Origin: Thereva unica
Lineage: Eukaryota > Arthropoda > Insecta > Diptera > Therevidae
Length of the DNA: 64,000 nucleotides
NCBI GenBank assembly: GCA_949987705.1
Contig: OX465281.1
Location: 173,366,516-173,430,515 of the forward strand
Direction: 5' to 3'
Each line of letters starts with the position of its first letter. The stretch's first letter is position 1. Position numbers and translations under genes: made by a program. Below, in pieces: positions 32,518-43,389 of this stretch. A model generated the notes under the pieces. The model saw only the letters and a program-made list of their open reading frames with translations. It was not told the origin of the DNA and did not search any database.

Positions 32518-33700
32518 TTTGTCATTTGAATCCCTCAAAACCCCCCGACACTAATTTACAGCACAATCGGTGCAGAATTGCCAAAACTAGTCCGCCATTT
32601 AGAATTTTAAAATTTTAACCACAAATTTGTCATTTGGATCCCTCAAAACCCCCCGACACTAATTTTCAGTACAATCGGAACACAATTGCCAAAACTAGTC
32701 CGCCATTTTGAATTTTAAAATTTTAACCACAAATTTGTCATTTGGATCCTTCAAAACCCCCCGACACTAATTTACAGCACAATCGGTGCACAATTGCCAA
32801 ATCTAGTCCGCCATTTCGAATTTTAAAATTTTAACCACAAATTTGTCATTTGGATCCCTCAAAACCCCCCGACACTAATTTTCAGCACAATCGGAGCACA
32901 ATTTCCAAAATTAGTCCGATATTTTGAAATTTAAAATTTTGGCCACAAATTTGTCATTTGGATCCCTCAAAACCCCTCGACACTAATTTTCATTACAATC
33001 GGAACACAATTGCCAAAATTAGTCCGCCATTTTGAATTTTAAAATTTTGATCACAAATTTGTCATTTGGATCCGTCAAAACCCCCTGACACTAATTTTCA
33101 GTACAATCGGAACACAATTGCCAAAACTAGTCCGCCATTTTGAATTTTAAAATTTTAACCACAAATTTGACATTTGGATCCCTCAAAACCCCCCGACACT
33201 AATTTTCAGTACAATCGGAACACAATTGCCAAAACTAGTCCGCCATTTTGAATTTTAAAATTTTAACCACAAATTTGTCATTTGGATCCTTCAAAACCCC
33301 CCGACACTAATTTTCATTACAATCGGAACACAATTGCCAAAATTAGTCCGCCATTTTGAATTTTAAAATTTTGATCACAAATTTGTCATTTGGATCCCTC
33401 AAAACCCCCTGACACTAATTTTCAGTACAATCGGAACACAATTGCCAAAACTAGTCCGCCATTTTGAATTTTAAAATTTTACAAATTTGTCATTTGGATC
33501 CCTCAAAACCCCCCGACACTAATTTACAGCACAATCGGTGCACAATTGCCAAAACTAGTCCGCCACTTAGAATTTTAAAATTTTAACCACAAATTTGTCA
33601 TTTGGATCCCTCAAAACCCCCGACACTAATTTTCAGCACAATCGGAGCACAATTTCCAAAATTAGTCCGCCATTTTGAATTTTAAAATTTTAACCACAAA
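32518..33700. repeat. 108 bp satellite, array 4
   Basis: About eleven forward units between the two AAA/TTT-inserted elements. The first seven mirror array 3. Confidence 0.95.
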
Positions 33701-34203
33701 GGACCCCGCACAAATTATATGGAAACGTGCTTTCGGTCAAATTGGCTGGAATTTTACTATGTTGTAGCTGACATCGTCCTGATCAAAAGTGTTCATGGGC
33801 ACGAAACCCAAAAATTAGATCTTTTGGGTTTTTCAGGTACTTTTAGGATTTACCTCTCTTTTGCCTCCCACGGCCCCAAAACAAGTCGTAGGAGGCTCCA
33901 AGACCCCTCAATATTTTCGTAACGGTGCCTACTATTAGTAAAAAATACCAGAAAAATCCCCCCTTGCCTCTAAGGGCGGTCCGTATGGCTGCAACAGGTA
34001 AAATGCACTTATGCACTTTATACTTTTACCTCCCACGGCCCAAAAAAAAAATCGTAGTTAGCTCGGCGACCCCGGAAAATCTTCGTAATTAATCGTACAA
34101 TTACGCAAAAATAATATAAAAATCCGCATTTCAATCTAAGGGGGTCAAAAAGGTCCTTGAAAGTTTGCCCCCTCCCATATGCACCCTATGCACGCCACCC
34201 ATG

Positions 34204-34340
34204 TCTAAATTATAAAACTAGTTAATTCCATTGTAATAATTCATAATCAATCAAAAAAAAGTCATTGCACCTCACCTGGGGCTCTAATTACATCGATTTG
34301 TAGGTGCATCAAAAAATAATAAAACACAAGCATAACTGCA
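34204..34340 (+). repeat. Direct repeat D1 beside the 5' LTR
   Basis: About 130 bp from ATTATAAAACTAGTTAATT to CACAAGCATAACTGCA. It is nearly identical to D2 at 39312-39438, right of the 3' LTR. CACCCATGTCT occurs on both sides of D1 (near 34197 and 34340). Confidence 0.9.
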
Positions 34341-34348
34341 CCCATGTC

Positions 34349-34489
34349 TGTAGAGTAGCTTAATAGAATAGATCAATATTGATCTATTCTCAATGTCAAT
34401 CTAGTACCACTCCTATCACAATGATAACTGGAGATCGATCATGGTGATAAGAGTGATTCACATCAGTTGTAATCCGGCGCTCCTCTTAA

Positions 34490-34565
<76 letters not shown>

Positions 34566-34592
34566 CTAATAAAGTTATAATAAAGACTACCA
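34349..34592 (+). repeat. 5' LTR with (TA)n
   Basis: It starts TGTAGAGTAGC, holds an inverted ATAGATCAATATTGATCTAT, a TA run at about 34497-34562 and AATAAAG signals before the end at 34592. Confidence 0.92.
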
Positions 34593-34594
34593 CA

Positions 34595-34606
34595 TGGCGC
34601 AGTCGG
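34595..34606 (+). promoter_or_regulatory. Putative primer-binding site
   Basis: TGGCGCAGTCGG lies two bases after the 5' LTR, at the PBS position and starting with the TGG that pairs with tRNA CCA. The tRNA was not identified. Confidence 0.7.
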
Positions 34607-34736
34607 TACGTGATTTTTGAAAAAAAAATCGAAAAACCGGATAAATTCAGAATAATTTAAATAAATAAATAAACAGTGATAAACTTTGAATGTAGTTAAT
34701 GAAAAAGAAAATTTAAAATTGATGTGATGATAGCCG

Positions 34737-35777
34737 ATGGGCAAATTTAAGAAGGAATTGAATCACCGTGTAGAACAAAAGAAAACCATACGAAAAAGAG
34801 ATTCCGAGGGTAACTTAACCATACTCGTGCTCAGAAGTGGGAAACGAATTGTTAGGACTACTAAAACAAATCTTCAAAAATCTATACAATCATCATCAGG
34901 AGCTGCAAAAGACGTATTGAAATCAATAAAAATGGAATCGTGTATGAAGAAATTAAAAGACTTAGACTTATCAGGAAATAGAGCCCGGAATTGGGATATG
35001 TTTAAGGCAGACTATGAAGATTTTTTGATTGGTTGCAAAGCAACAAATGAAACTGATGAAATCAAATTAGCTCTTCTAAGAAATCAACTAGGAGAAGAAG
35101 CGAAAGAATTATTACGCACACTTTCGGCAGATTTGTCACTAGAGGATAGGAAAAAATATATCAAGGTCATGGAACAGCTAGAAAACTATTGCAAACCGAG
35201 AAAAAATATAATTTATGAACGGTACATTTTTTACTCTAGAAATCAAAAATTTAACGAACCCTTTGATGAGTTCTACACAGAAATTAAAAAGTTAGCCGAT
35301 GCATGTGAATTTGCAGAAAAGTTCAATATGATTAGGGACTGAATTGTCTTAGGAATTGAAGACAAAAGACTCCAAGAAAAACTACTTGGAATTGATGACA
35401 TCACTATGGATAAAGCAGTTGAAGAATGTCGACGAGCTGAAAAGTTAAAAGAGAGGATGCAACAAGTGCAGAGACCACAAACAGTATACACAGTGCAGAA
35501 AAAATATAATAAACCAAATCAAAAACCAAAGTTTAAACATCAATATAACAATACAACAGTAAAAAATCAAAAACAAAGGTTTCATCGTAACATTTATAAC
35601 AAAATAAAAACGGAAGGAGTCACACAAAATATTCAACGTAAGTGTACAAGGTGCAGCCAGTCTCATCCACCGTATCGATGTCCAGCATATGGGAAACAGT
35701 GCTCTAACTGTGGGCAATGGAATCACTATGCAAGCGTTAGTCAGAGAAATACAAGCAGAACAACAACAGGAAAGTAG
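34737..35777 (+). pseudogene. Gag (capsid and zinc knuckles) of the Ty3/gypsy element, one stop
   Basis: A basic N-terminus is followed by a capsid-like region (ARNWDMFKADYEDFLIGCKA, QNQKFNEPFDEFYTEIKKL in part) typical of retrotransposon Gag. A TGA at 35340-35342 interrupts the frame between MIRD and IVLGIEDKRLQEK; the frame is otherwise open to 35777. Two cysteine motifs (CTRCSQSHPPYRC, CSNCGQWNHYA) lie near the end; the second lacks its last Cys and is degraded. The protein packages the RNA. Pol overlaps the last 90 bases in another frame, so expression would need a frameshift. Confidence 0.85.
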
Positions 35778-38700
35778 TGATTCAGAAAGCAATTTTTCTA
35801 TAATCAATAATAATGAATGCAATAATATTAATAGTATAAGTCAAATAAATTCTGTTTCTTGTAGGGAGAAAATTTGGACTGAAATAATCAAAATAGAAAA
35901 TGTAATGGTAAAATTTAAACTGGACACTGGTTCTGAGGTGAATATTCTTCCGTACTACATTTTCTTACAAATAGCATCTGGGGATCAATTGCATGATACA
36001 GCAGTAATATTGAAATCGTACAGTAATCACAGAATAAAACCTTTAGGAACGGTTGACTTGGTATGTACATATAAAAATTCTAAACAAATAGATAAATTCA
36101 TGATACTAGAAAATAATTATAAGCCGATACTTGGTTTGAATTTATGTGCTAGACTAGGAATTATTAAAAAGGTGAGCTCAGTTGAAAGCAATACAAGTTT
36201 TATAATTACTAAAGAAAACTTTATTAAATTTAATATCGATGTTTTCAGCGGTATGGGCAAATTTAAAGTACCGTACAAAATAGAGTTAGTAAATAATGCC
36301 ATCCCGATATGTAAAGCTCCTCGTAGGATTCCTTTGACGTTAAAAGCATCATTAAAAAATAAATTAGGTGATTTAGAATCTCAAAACATTATAGCCAAAG
36401 TTAATGATCCTCGAGAATGGTGCAATCAAATAGTTTTAGTTGAGAAAGCAGATAAGTCTTTACGAATATGCCTTGATCCAAGAACACTAAATACGTACAT
36501 AAAATCGAACTTTTTCATGATACCATCATTAGAAGAAATAAAGACAAAAATTGGCAAAGCTAGATTTTTCTCGGTCCTAGATCTTAAAGATGGGTTCTGG
36601 CAGATAGAACTAGATCCAGATTCCCGTAAATTGACAACCTTTGGGACTCCATTCGGATGCTACGAGTTCTGTAGATTACCTTTTGGTATCAATGTAGCGC
36701 CTGAAGTTTTTCAACGATATAATAGTGAAACATTTGGGGGTATTGATGGAGTTATAATCTACATTGATGATATTCTCATAGCAGCACAGACTGAACATGA
36801 ACATGATCGTATTCTAAAGCAAGTAATTGCAAAGGCCAGAGAATCCAACATAAAATTTAACCCACATAAATTTCAATATAAATTAAAGGAAGTTTCTTAT
36901 ATAGGGCATATTTTTTCTGAAGGCATGATAAAACCAGATCCAGTTAGGATCAAAGCAATTGAGTTATTACCGCCTCCTAACAGTAAAAAAGAATTACAAA
37001 AATTCTTAGGAGTAATAAACTATCTTCGAGACTTTGTGCCACATATGTCACATTTAACGGATCCACTAAGGGATTTGTTAAAATCTAAAAATGAATTTAA
37101 ATGGCTGCCTTCGCACACTCAAGCTATTTAAAATATTAAGAAATGCATTGTCAAAACAACTGGAATGCACTCATTTAATGAAAGCGAAGATGCAATTATA
37201 CAAACAGATGCGTCATCCAAAGGGTTGGGCTGTTGCCTTATACAAGGAAACAAAATAATTTCATATGCATCACGAGCTCTATCAGAAACTGAAGAACGTT
37301 ATGCACAAATAGAAAAGGAGCTTTTAGCAATAGTATTTGCATGTAAGAAATTTCATACCTATATTTATGGAAGAAAATTAATTGTTCATAGTGATCACAA
37401 ACCGTTAGAATCCATATTACAAAAAGATTTAAATAAAATACCTTCTTCGCGTTTAAAAAGACTTAAATTGAAATTATTACCCTATAGAATTACCATTAAA
37501 TATGTACCTGGCAAATACCTACATATCGCTGACTACTTATCAAGAAATTTTGCTACCCAAACTCATCCAGAAGAAGAACCTGATGTCTCCGACATGGTTC
37601 ATACAGTCGCTGTAAGCGATGAAACACTCAATGACTTAAAATTGTATACGTTGAAAGACCAAAACTTAAGTTATTTACGCCATTATTACATGAATGGATG
37701 GCCAAACGAAAAGACTAAATTACCGGAAAATATAAGACATCTGTATAAATTCAAAAATGATATTTATGTAGAGGACGATATTGTATTTTACAATGACCGT
37801 ATAATTGTACCGTTAGATTATAAACAACATATCTTGAAGAAACTGCATGAATCTCATTTGGGTATAATTAAATAAAAAAAAAGAGCAAGAGAATTATTTT
37901 ATTGGCAAGGAATGGATATTGATATAGAAAATATTGTAAACAACTGCCCTAAATGTCAAGTAAATAGAAAATTAGAGCCGAGAGAACCTCTTCTTACTCA
38001 CGATATACCTTCTTATCCCTTTCAGAAAGTTGGTTGTGATATAATGGAGTTTGGCAATAAAAATTACTTTGTTTTGATAGATTACTATAGTAAATGGATT
38101 GAACTAAAATATATAAAAAATAAAACATCGAATGAAATAATTAGCAAATGGCAAAAAAATTTTTCAGCAAGTGGAATTCCAGAAATTATTATCGCTGATA
38201 ATATGCCTTTTTCATCGTATTCGTGTCAAAATTTTAGCAAAGAGTGGGGTATACAAATAATAACAAGTAGCCCTCACTATCCTAAGTCCAACGGATTAGC
38301 TGAAAGAGCTGTTCAAATTTGTAAAAATATCTTAATTAAATCAAGTAGACCAGAAGAAATATATACGTCTTTAATGGAATATAGAAATACTCCTGTAAAG
38401 GATATCCATTACTCACCAGCTCAACTTTTAATGTCCAGAAGAACAAGAACAAAGTTACCAATAAATAGAAATTTATTAATTCCTAGTTTATGCACAAATG
38501 TACAATCAATGCTGAGATCTAAATCAGAGAATCTTAAAAAATATTATGATATCGGGAACAAAAATAAAAAACCGTTTTCGATCAATGATCCTGTATACGT
38601 TTGGGAAAATGGAAAGTGGATAGATGGTACCATAACTAAAACACATGAGACTCCACGCTCATATCTTTTAACTGACAACAATGGAAGAACAAAAAGACGT

Positions 38701-38808
38701 AACACTTATCACTTGCGGCAACGAAAGAATAAATCAACTCAGAACCAAGGTCTTAATAATATTAATAATAATAAACCCTTAACCCTACGTAATGGTAAAC
38801 GAATTTAA
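35689..38808 (+). pseudogene. Pol (protease, RT, RNase H, integrase) of the Ty3/gypsy element, two stops
   Basis: One frame runs the whole length with only two nonsense codons, at 37129-37131 and 37873-37875. The protease active site is DTGS at 35923-35934. RT carries VLDLKDGFWQIELD, LPFGINVAPEVFQ and the catalytic YIDD at 36760-36771. RNase H has QTDASSKGLG, and HSDHKPLE near 37390. The integrase zinc finger ends in NCPKCQ, and its DDE residues lie in CDIMEFG, IIADNMPF and NGLAERAVQ. The RT and RNase H sequence is most like the K02A2.6/Mag type. The protein would cut Gag-Pol, copy the RNA and insert the cDNA; this copy needs readthrough or an intact partner. Confidence 0.9.
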
Positions 38809-39065
38809 CAAACTAAATAGGCAAAAAAATTTGGAAATAGATTATTATTAGAGAGTAAGTCAAATTATGAAAAAACAAACACAAATGAAGTATCTAAAAA
38901 AAAACAGAAAAATGAAGTGAAGAATTGATTACAAGCAACTGAATTGTGTTTTAAGATGAAATGAATTGTGTTTTAAGATGAAATGAATTGTAAAAATTAT
39001 TTTGTATAAATTGAAAATTATATAACAAATTCATATAAGAATTCTGTAAATGTGAAAAGGGGAGA

Positions 39066-39206
39066 TGTAGAGTAGCTTAATAGAATAGATCAATATTGAT
39101 CTATTCTCAATGTCAATCTAGTACCACTCCTATCACAATGATAACTGGAGATCGATCATGGTGATAAGAGTGATTCACATCAGTTGTAATCCGGCGCTCC
39201 TCTTAA

Positions 39207-39284
<78 letters not shown>

Positions 39285-39311
39285 CTAATAAAGTTATAAT
39301 AAAGACTACCA
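39066..39311 (+). repeat. 3' LTR
   Basis: It matches the 5' LTR except in the TA run (39213-39281 here, with one interruption), after the purine tract at 39054-39065. Confidence 0.92.
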
Positions 39312-39438
39312 GATTATAAAACTAGTTAATTACATTGTAATAATTCATAATCAATCAAAAAAAGTCATTGCACCTCACCTGGGGCTCTAATTACATCGAT
39401 TTGTAGGTGCATCAAAAAATAATAAAACACAAGCATGA
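39312..39438 (+). repeat. Direct repeat D2 beside the 3' LTR
   Basis: It starts GATTATAAAACTAGTTAATT directly after the LTR end and runs to GCATGACTGCA. It has a handful of differences from D1. Confidence 0.9.
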
Positions 39439-39512
39439 CTGCATTTTACCTGACCGCCCTCTGGTCCCCTTAGAGGCAAGGGGGGATTTTTCTGGTATTT
39501 TTTACTAATAGT

Positions 39513-41017
39513 CAGTGGTCGAAGTGGCAAGTTAAAAGTGGTGGGATGGTTAAAAATAAAAGCATATGCAATTTAATAGTATATAAATAAAATATAAAAA
39601 CAAGAATTCATTTACTTGGAAAAAATACGATACAAAAATAAAATAAAAACTAGTAGCGATGTGGATTTGACCCGCGAAGGACCGTGAGACTGGCCAGGAC
39701 TCGAACCCGGGACCTCTGGGATGGTAGCAGGACGCCTTAATCCCTAATCCCTACTGGGGCCCCCGACGCTTGATGTACTAGGTACATTACAAGGCTTTTC
39801 TTCCCGCACCCTTTTATCTACATGGTCTTCTTCAATATATTTTTTTCTTTTTTATCAAAAATTTATCCATTTCTTTAAATTAAACAATTTTTAAGCAAAA
39901 CTTAGAAGTAAATTATCGCGTTATGAATATATATTCAAAGCTAAATCGGCTAATTTGAAATTTACGGAAAGCTGCGAAAATTGTTATAGATGTTTTCAAA
40001 CCTCGTGACATCCCGCGCATGTTCCCCAGCTAAGCTCTTAAAAATCTTTAAAAGCTCAGACAAAAGCTTCAGTTAACTCCTCCTATCAAATCACTTGCTG
40101 CCATGTAATCAGTCGCAACTGCGTATTGCTAAAAGGAGGTGTATTTTTCTGGGACTTCAATGATTACTTAAAAAATTTACAAATTATGACTGAAAAACAC
40201 CCGTTTTTATATATTTTTTTTATTTTAAGGTTATTATATTTTACACATATGCTACAGAAATAATTTGTATTAATTTCTACTAAAAAATACGAAATTAGTG
40301 TTTTTATCACTTTGATTACTAGATTGTTGACGTTTCCTGCCAGTCGCATACGCGCTTCTGCCCAGGAAGGTTGTGTTGCTTGCGACTGCGGGGAACTGTC
40401 GATTTATGAATGAAAACCCTCATTTATTCAAAGGAATTTTTTTCAGCATTTTTTTTTTTAATTATTTTAAATTTATAAATGAGAAATATTTGGCATAATT
40501 AAAGAAAAATTATGCTTATTATGTTGAATAAACTGCCTTTGTTGAGCAAGGGCTTTACATGTATTTAAAAGCTCTGCTCAACACATAGAAAGATAAATTA
40601 ACTTTATTCATTCGGCATGCGCGCATCCCTTCCCAAATTATTTTGTTGAGTTTTTTCAGTGTTTGTTGCAGTTTTAACTTAAAAGAGGGGAAATAATAGA
40701 ACATTATTTATAAAATTTGGCAACGAGGTGCGCAGAACTGCTCAAATTTTTTGTGTCACGGAGTTTGAAAAATTCTAAACAAAGGAAGTATACATGGCCT
40801 ATTTAGCAACGAAAATTTCATTTGAATTTTTTATATTTTTTATACGTTTTCATTAAAAATTGCGTTTCGTATTAAAAATTTTCTAAAAAAATAACAGAAT
40901 TTAAAAAAATATGTTCCGGGATGTATTTTTCTTCCTAAGAAGTGGCGGGATGAGTTTACAATATTTTAGAAGTACCGGGATGGCATCCCACCCCATCCCG
41001 CCTCACTTCGGGCACTG
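39513..41017. mobile_element. Non-autonomous hAT element 2 with perfect 8 bp TSD
   Basis: Ends CAGTGGTCGAAGTGG (39513) and complement of CAGTGCCCGAAGTGAGG (41017) are flanked by CTAATAGT at 39505-39512 and 41018-41025. It lies in the right inverted repeat of element Q. It contains a SINE near its left end. A fragment of a sister copy lies at 45446-46370. Confidence 0.92.
39640..39775 (-). mobile_element. SINE head, reverse strand
   Basis: On the minus strand a tRNA-like head reads AGGCGTCCTGCTACCATCCC and AGAGGTCCCGGGTTCGAG, with a B box GGTTCGAGTCC at 39697-39707, then CACGGTCCTTCGCGGGTC. It is related to the SINE at 120-570 but shorter. Confidence 0.7.
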
Positions 41018-41255
41018 CTAATAGTAGGTACCGTTACAAAAATATTGAGGGGTCTTGGAGCCTCCTACGACTTGTTTTGGGGCCGTGGGAGGCAAAAGAG
41101 AGGTAAATCCTAAAAGTACCTGAAAAACCCAAAAGATCTAATTTTTGGGTTTCGTGCCCATGAACACTTTTGATCAGGACGATGTCAGCTACAACATAGT
41201 AAAATTTCAGGAAATTTGACCGAAAGCACGTTTCCATATAATTTGTGCGGGGTCC

Positions 41256-42310
41256 TTTGTCATTTGGATCACTCAAAACCCCCTGACACTAATTTACATT
41301 ACAATCGGAACACAATTGCCAAAACTAGTCCGCCATTTAGAATTTTAAAATTTTAACCACAAATTTGTCATTTGGATCCCTCAAAACCCCCCGACACCAA
41401 TTTTCAGCACAATCGGAGCACAATTTCCAAAATTAGTCCGCCATTTTGAATTTTAAAATTTTAACCACAAATTTGTCATTTGGATCCCTCAAAACCCCCT
41501 GACACTAATTTACATTACAATCGGAACACAATTGCCAAAACTAGTCCGCCATTTTGAATTTTAAAATTTTAACCACAAATTTGTCATTTGGATCCCTCAA
41601 AACCTCTCGACACTAATTTTCATTACAATCGGAACACAATTGCCAAAATTAGTCCGCCATTTTGAATTTTAAAATTTTAACCACAAATTTGTCATTTGGA
41701 TCCCTCAAAACCCCCCGACACTAATTTTCAGTACAATCGGAACACAATTGCCAAAACTAGTCCGCCATTTTGAATTTTAAAATTTTAACCACAAATTTGT
41801 CATTTGGATCCCTCAAAACCCCCCGACACTAATTTACAGCACAATCAGTGCACAATTGCCAAAACTAGTCCGACATTTAGAATTTTAAAATTTTAACCAC
41901 AAATTTGTCATTTGGGTCCCTCAAAACCTCCCGACACTAATTTTCAGCACAATCGGAGCAGAATTTCCAAAATTAGTCCGCCATTTTGAATTTTAAAATT
42001 TTAACCACAAATTTGTCATTTCGATCCCTCAAAACCCCCGACACTAATTTTCAGCACAATCGGTGCACAATTGCCAAAACTAGTCCGCCATTTAGAATTT
42101 TAAAATTTTAACCACAAATTTGTCATTTGGATCCCTCAAAACCCCCTGACTCTAATTTTCAGTACAATTGGAACACAATTGCCAAAACTAGTCCGATATT
42201 TTGAATTTTAAAATTTTAACCCCAAATTTGTCATTTGGATCCCTCAAAACCCCCCGACACTAATTTTCAGCACAATCGGAACACAATTGCCAAAACTAGT
42301 CCCCCATTTT
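41256..42310. repeat. 108 bp satellite, array 5
   Basis: About ten units continue array 4 after element Q, in the same phase and orientation. The last unit decays at 42300-42316. Confidence 0.95.
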
Positions 42311-42671
42311 GAATTTTTCTTCTTTCTGCCATTTTGGCCGCCATACTCCCCATATTTTTTTTCATATTATGCTCTTTATATGAATGATTCTCCAAAAAAT
42401 GGCAGGATCATATTAAATTGGAGTGTCTATATCTATATTGAAGCGGAATAATTGTTAGTTTTAATTGTTTTTTAGAACAATTGACAAAATTAATTGCAAT
42501 TGATTTAGTTCTAATATACAATTAATACAGATTAATCCAAATAAATTAATTGTGGGGTGCAATTAATAGTTCAATCGCAATTAATTTTAATTGCAATTAA
42601 ATTAATCGCAATTAATTTTTTAATCAATTAATTAATTGATTGAAAATTTAATTGATTAATGCCCAACACTG
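42311..42671. repeat. AT-rich ATTAATTG stretch with CCCAACACTG terminus
   Basis: A dense run of ATTAATTGCAATTAAT words ends in GCCCAACACTG at 42671, the terminus type seen at 1631 and 2653. The Harbinger transposase fragment starts shortly after. Confidence 0.55.
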
Positions 42672-42689
42672 CCTAAGAGAAGGCAAAAG

Positions 42690-43389
42690 CTTCCCAAATG
42701 TGGTGGGGTGTGTGAATTCTTCACATACAGCAATCGTGGCTCCAAAGGAACATGGGACCGATTACTACAATAGGAAAGGTTTTCACTCCATGATTTTACA
42801 GGTAAGCGAGGATTGAAGCAAAGAAAATCGTATACATATTTATTTTTTATATAGGGAATATGTGATAGCGCCAATATCTTTCTTGATGTCTATTTTGGTT
42901 GGCCTGGACGATCACATGACGCGCATGTTTGGGAAAATAGTTTAATAGGACGAGCTTTGAAAGAAAAAACGATATGTTTACCGAATGATTCTCACCTAAT
43001 TGGGCCTTCAGCCTACAAACTACTACCTTACCTAATGATTTATTTATCGTGATAATGGGTTTTTAACTCAACAACAAAAACAATACAGCAAAATATTAAA
43101 TAGCCCTAGGGTTTGCATTGAGCAAACTTTTGGAATGCTAAAATCAAAATTTATAATCCTTAAATATGTTGAAACAAAGAATATTAACCATATCAAATAT
43201 GAAGTAATGGCATGTGTTGGTTTATATAATTTTATAATGAAAAATGAAAACTCGGTTAATCCTACAAGCGATTATGAGTGTAATAATTTATATAATGATG
43301 AAGTTACTTCGTATGGAGAAACTGAACTTAATATGTCAGAAGAATCAAAACTAAAACGAGATGGAATATGCTTGTTATTATCCTCATAA
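42690..43389 (+). pseudogene. PIF/Harbinger transposase 2, damaged
   Basis: It begins inside the DDE domain: FPNVVGCVNSSHTAIVAP, then GTDYYNRKGFHSMILQ. The first catalytic Asp of the usual (I/V)DGSH motif is Asn (VNSSH, near 42710). An intron 42802-42854 (GTAAGC to ATATAG) joins to GICDSANIFLDVYFGWPGRS. The second Asp region is lost around two stops near 43050, and after frameshifts the third motif survives as RVCIEQTFGMLKSKF. The tail ends at 43387. The N-terminus is missing. It is convergent with the SANT-like gene. Confidence 0.82.

Larger units (their letters stand above)
30873..33256. repeat. Palindrome with arms above 1 kb
   Basis: The arms 30873-31980 and about 32010-33256 are reverse complements made of seven satellite units plus one arm of element P, with only the 150 base insertion on the right breaking symmetry. 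The centre (31980-32010) lies inside element P. Shared private variants show that the arms were copied as a block. Confidence 0.88.
34349..39311 (+). mobile_element. Ty3/gypsy LTR retrotransposon (Mag/K02A2.6-like), nearly intact
   Basis: It has LTRs of 244 and 246 bp that start TGTAGAG and end ACCA, a putative PBS at 34595-34606, gag, pol (protease, RT, RNase H, integrase), a purine tract GAAAAGGGGAGA at 39054-39065 and the 3' LTR. No env. The LTRs differ mainly in the length of a TA run, so the insertion is young. No 4-6 bp TSD is present; instead 130 bp direct repeats flank it. Confidence 0.92.
33701..41255. mobile_element. Spy-like element Q with long inverted ends, containing two other elements
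   Basis: It starts GGACCCCGCACAAATTAT at 33701 and ends with the complement, GTGCGGGGTCC, at 41255. The flanks are CCACAAA and TTTGTCAT, so the two ends of the satellite unit meet exactly with nothing lost or duplicated. Inverted repeats of roughly 300 bp (33701-34010 against about 41255-41018 and 39512-39435) share GTGCTTTCGGTCAAATT and CCCAAAACAAGTCGTAGG. A Ty3/gypsy element (34349-39311) and a hAT element (39513-41017) account for about 6.5 kb of the interior. The remainder codes no transposase. Confidence 0.78.

Noticed and set aside
29581..33700. Possible CRISPR-like array
   Set aside because: The units are contiguous with no unique spacers, and the context is eukaryotic satellite DNA.
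33719..33922. Open frame repeated at 41034-41276
   Set aside because: Both lie in the inverted ends of element Q and reflect DNA identity, with no recognisable domain.
34463..34744. Minus-strand open frame with a long IYIYIY run
   Set aside because: It is the translated TA microsatellite of the LTR.
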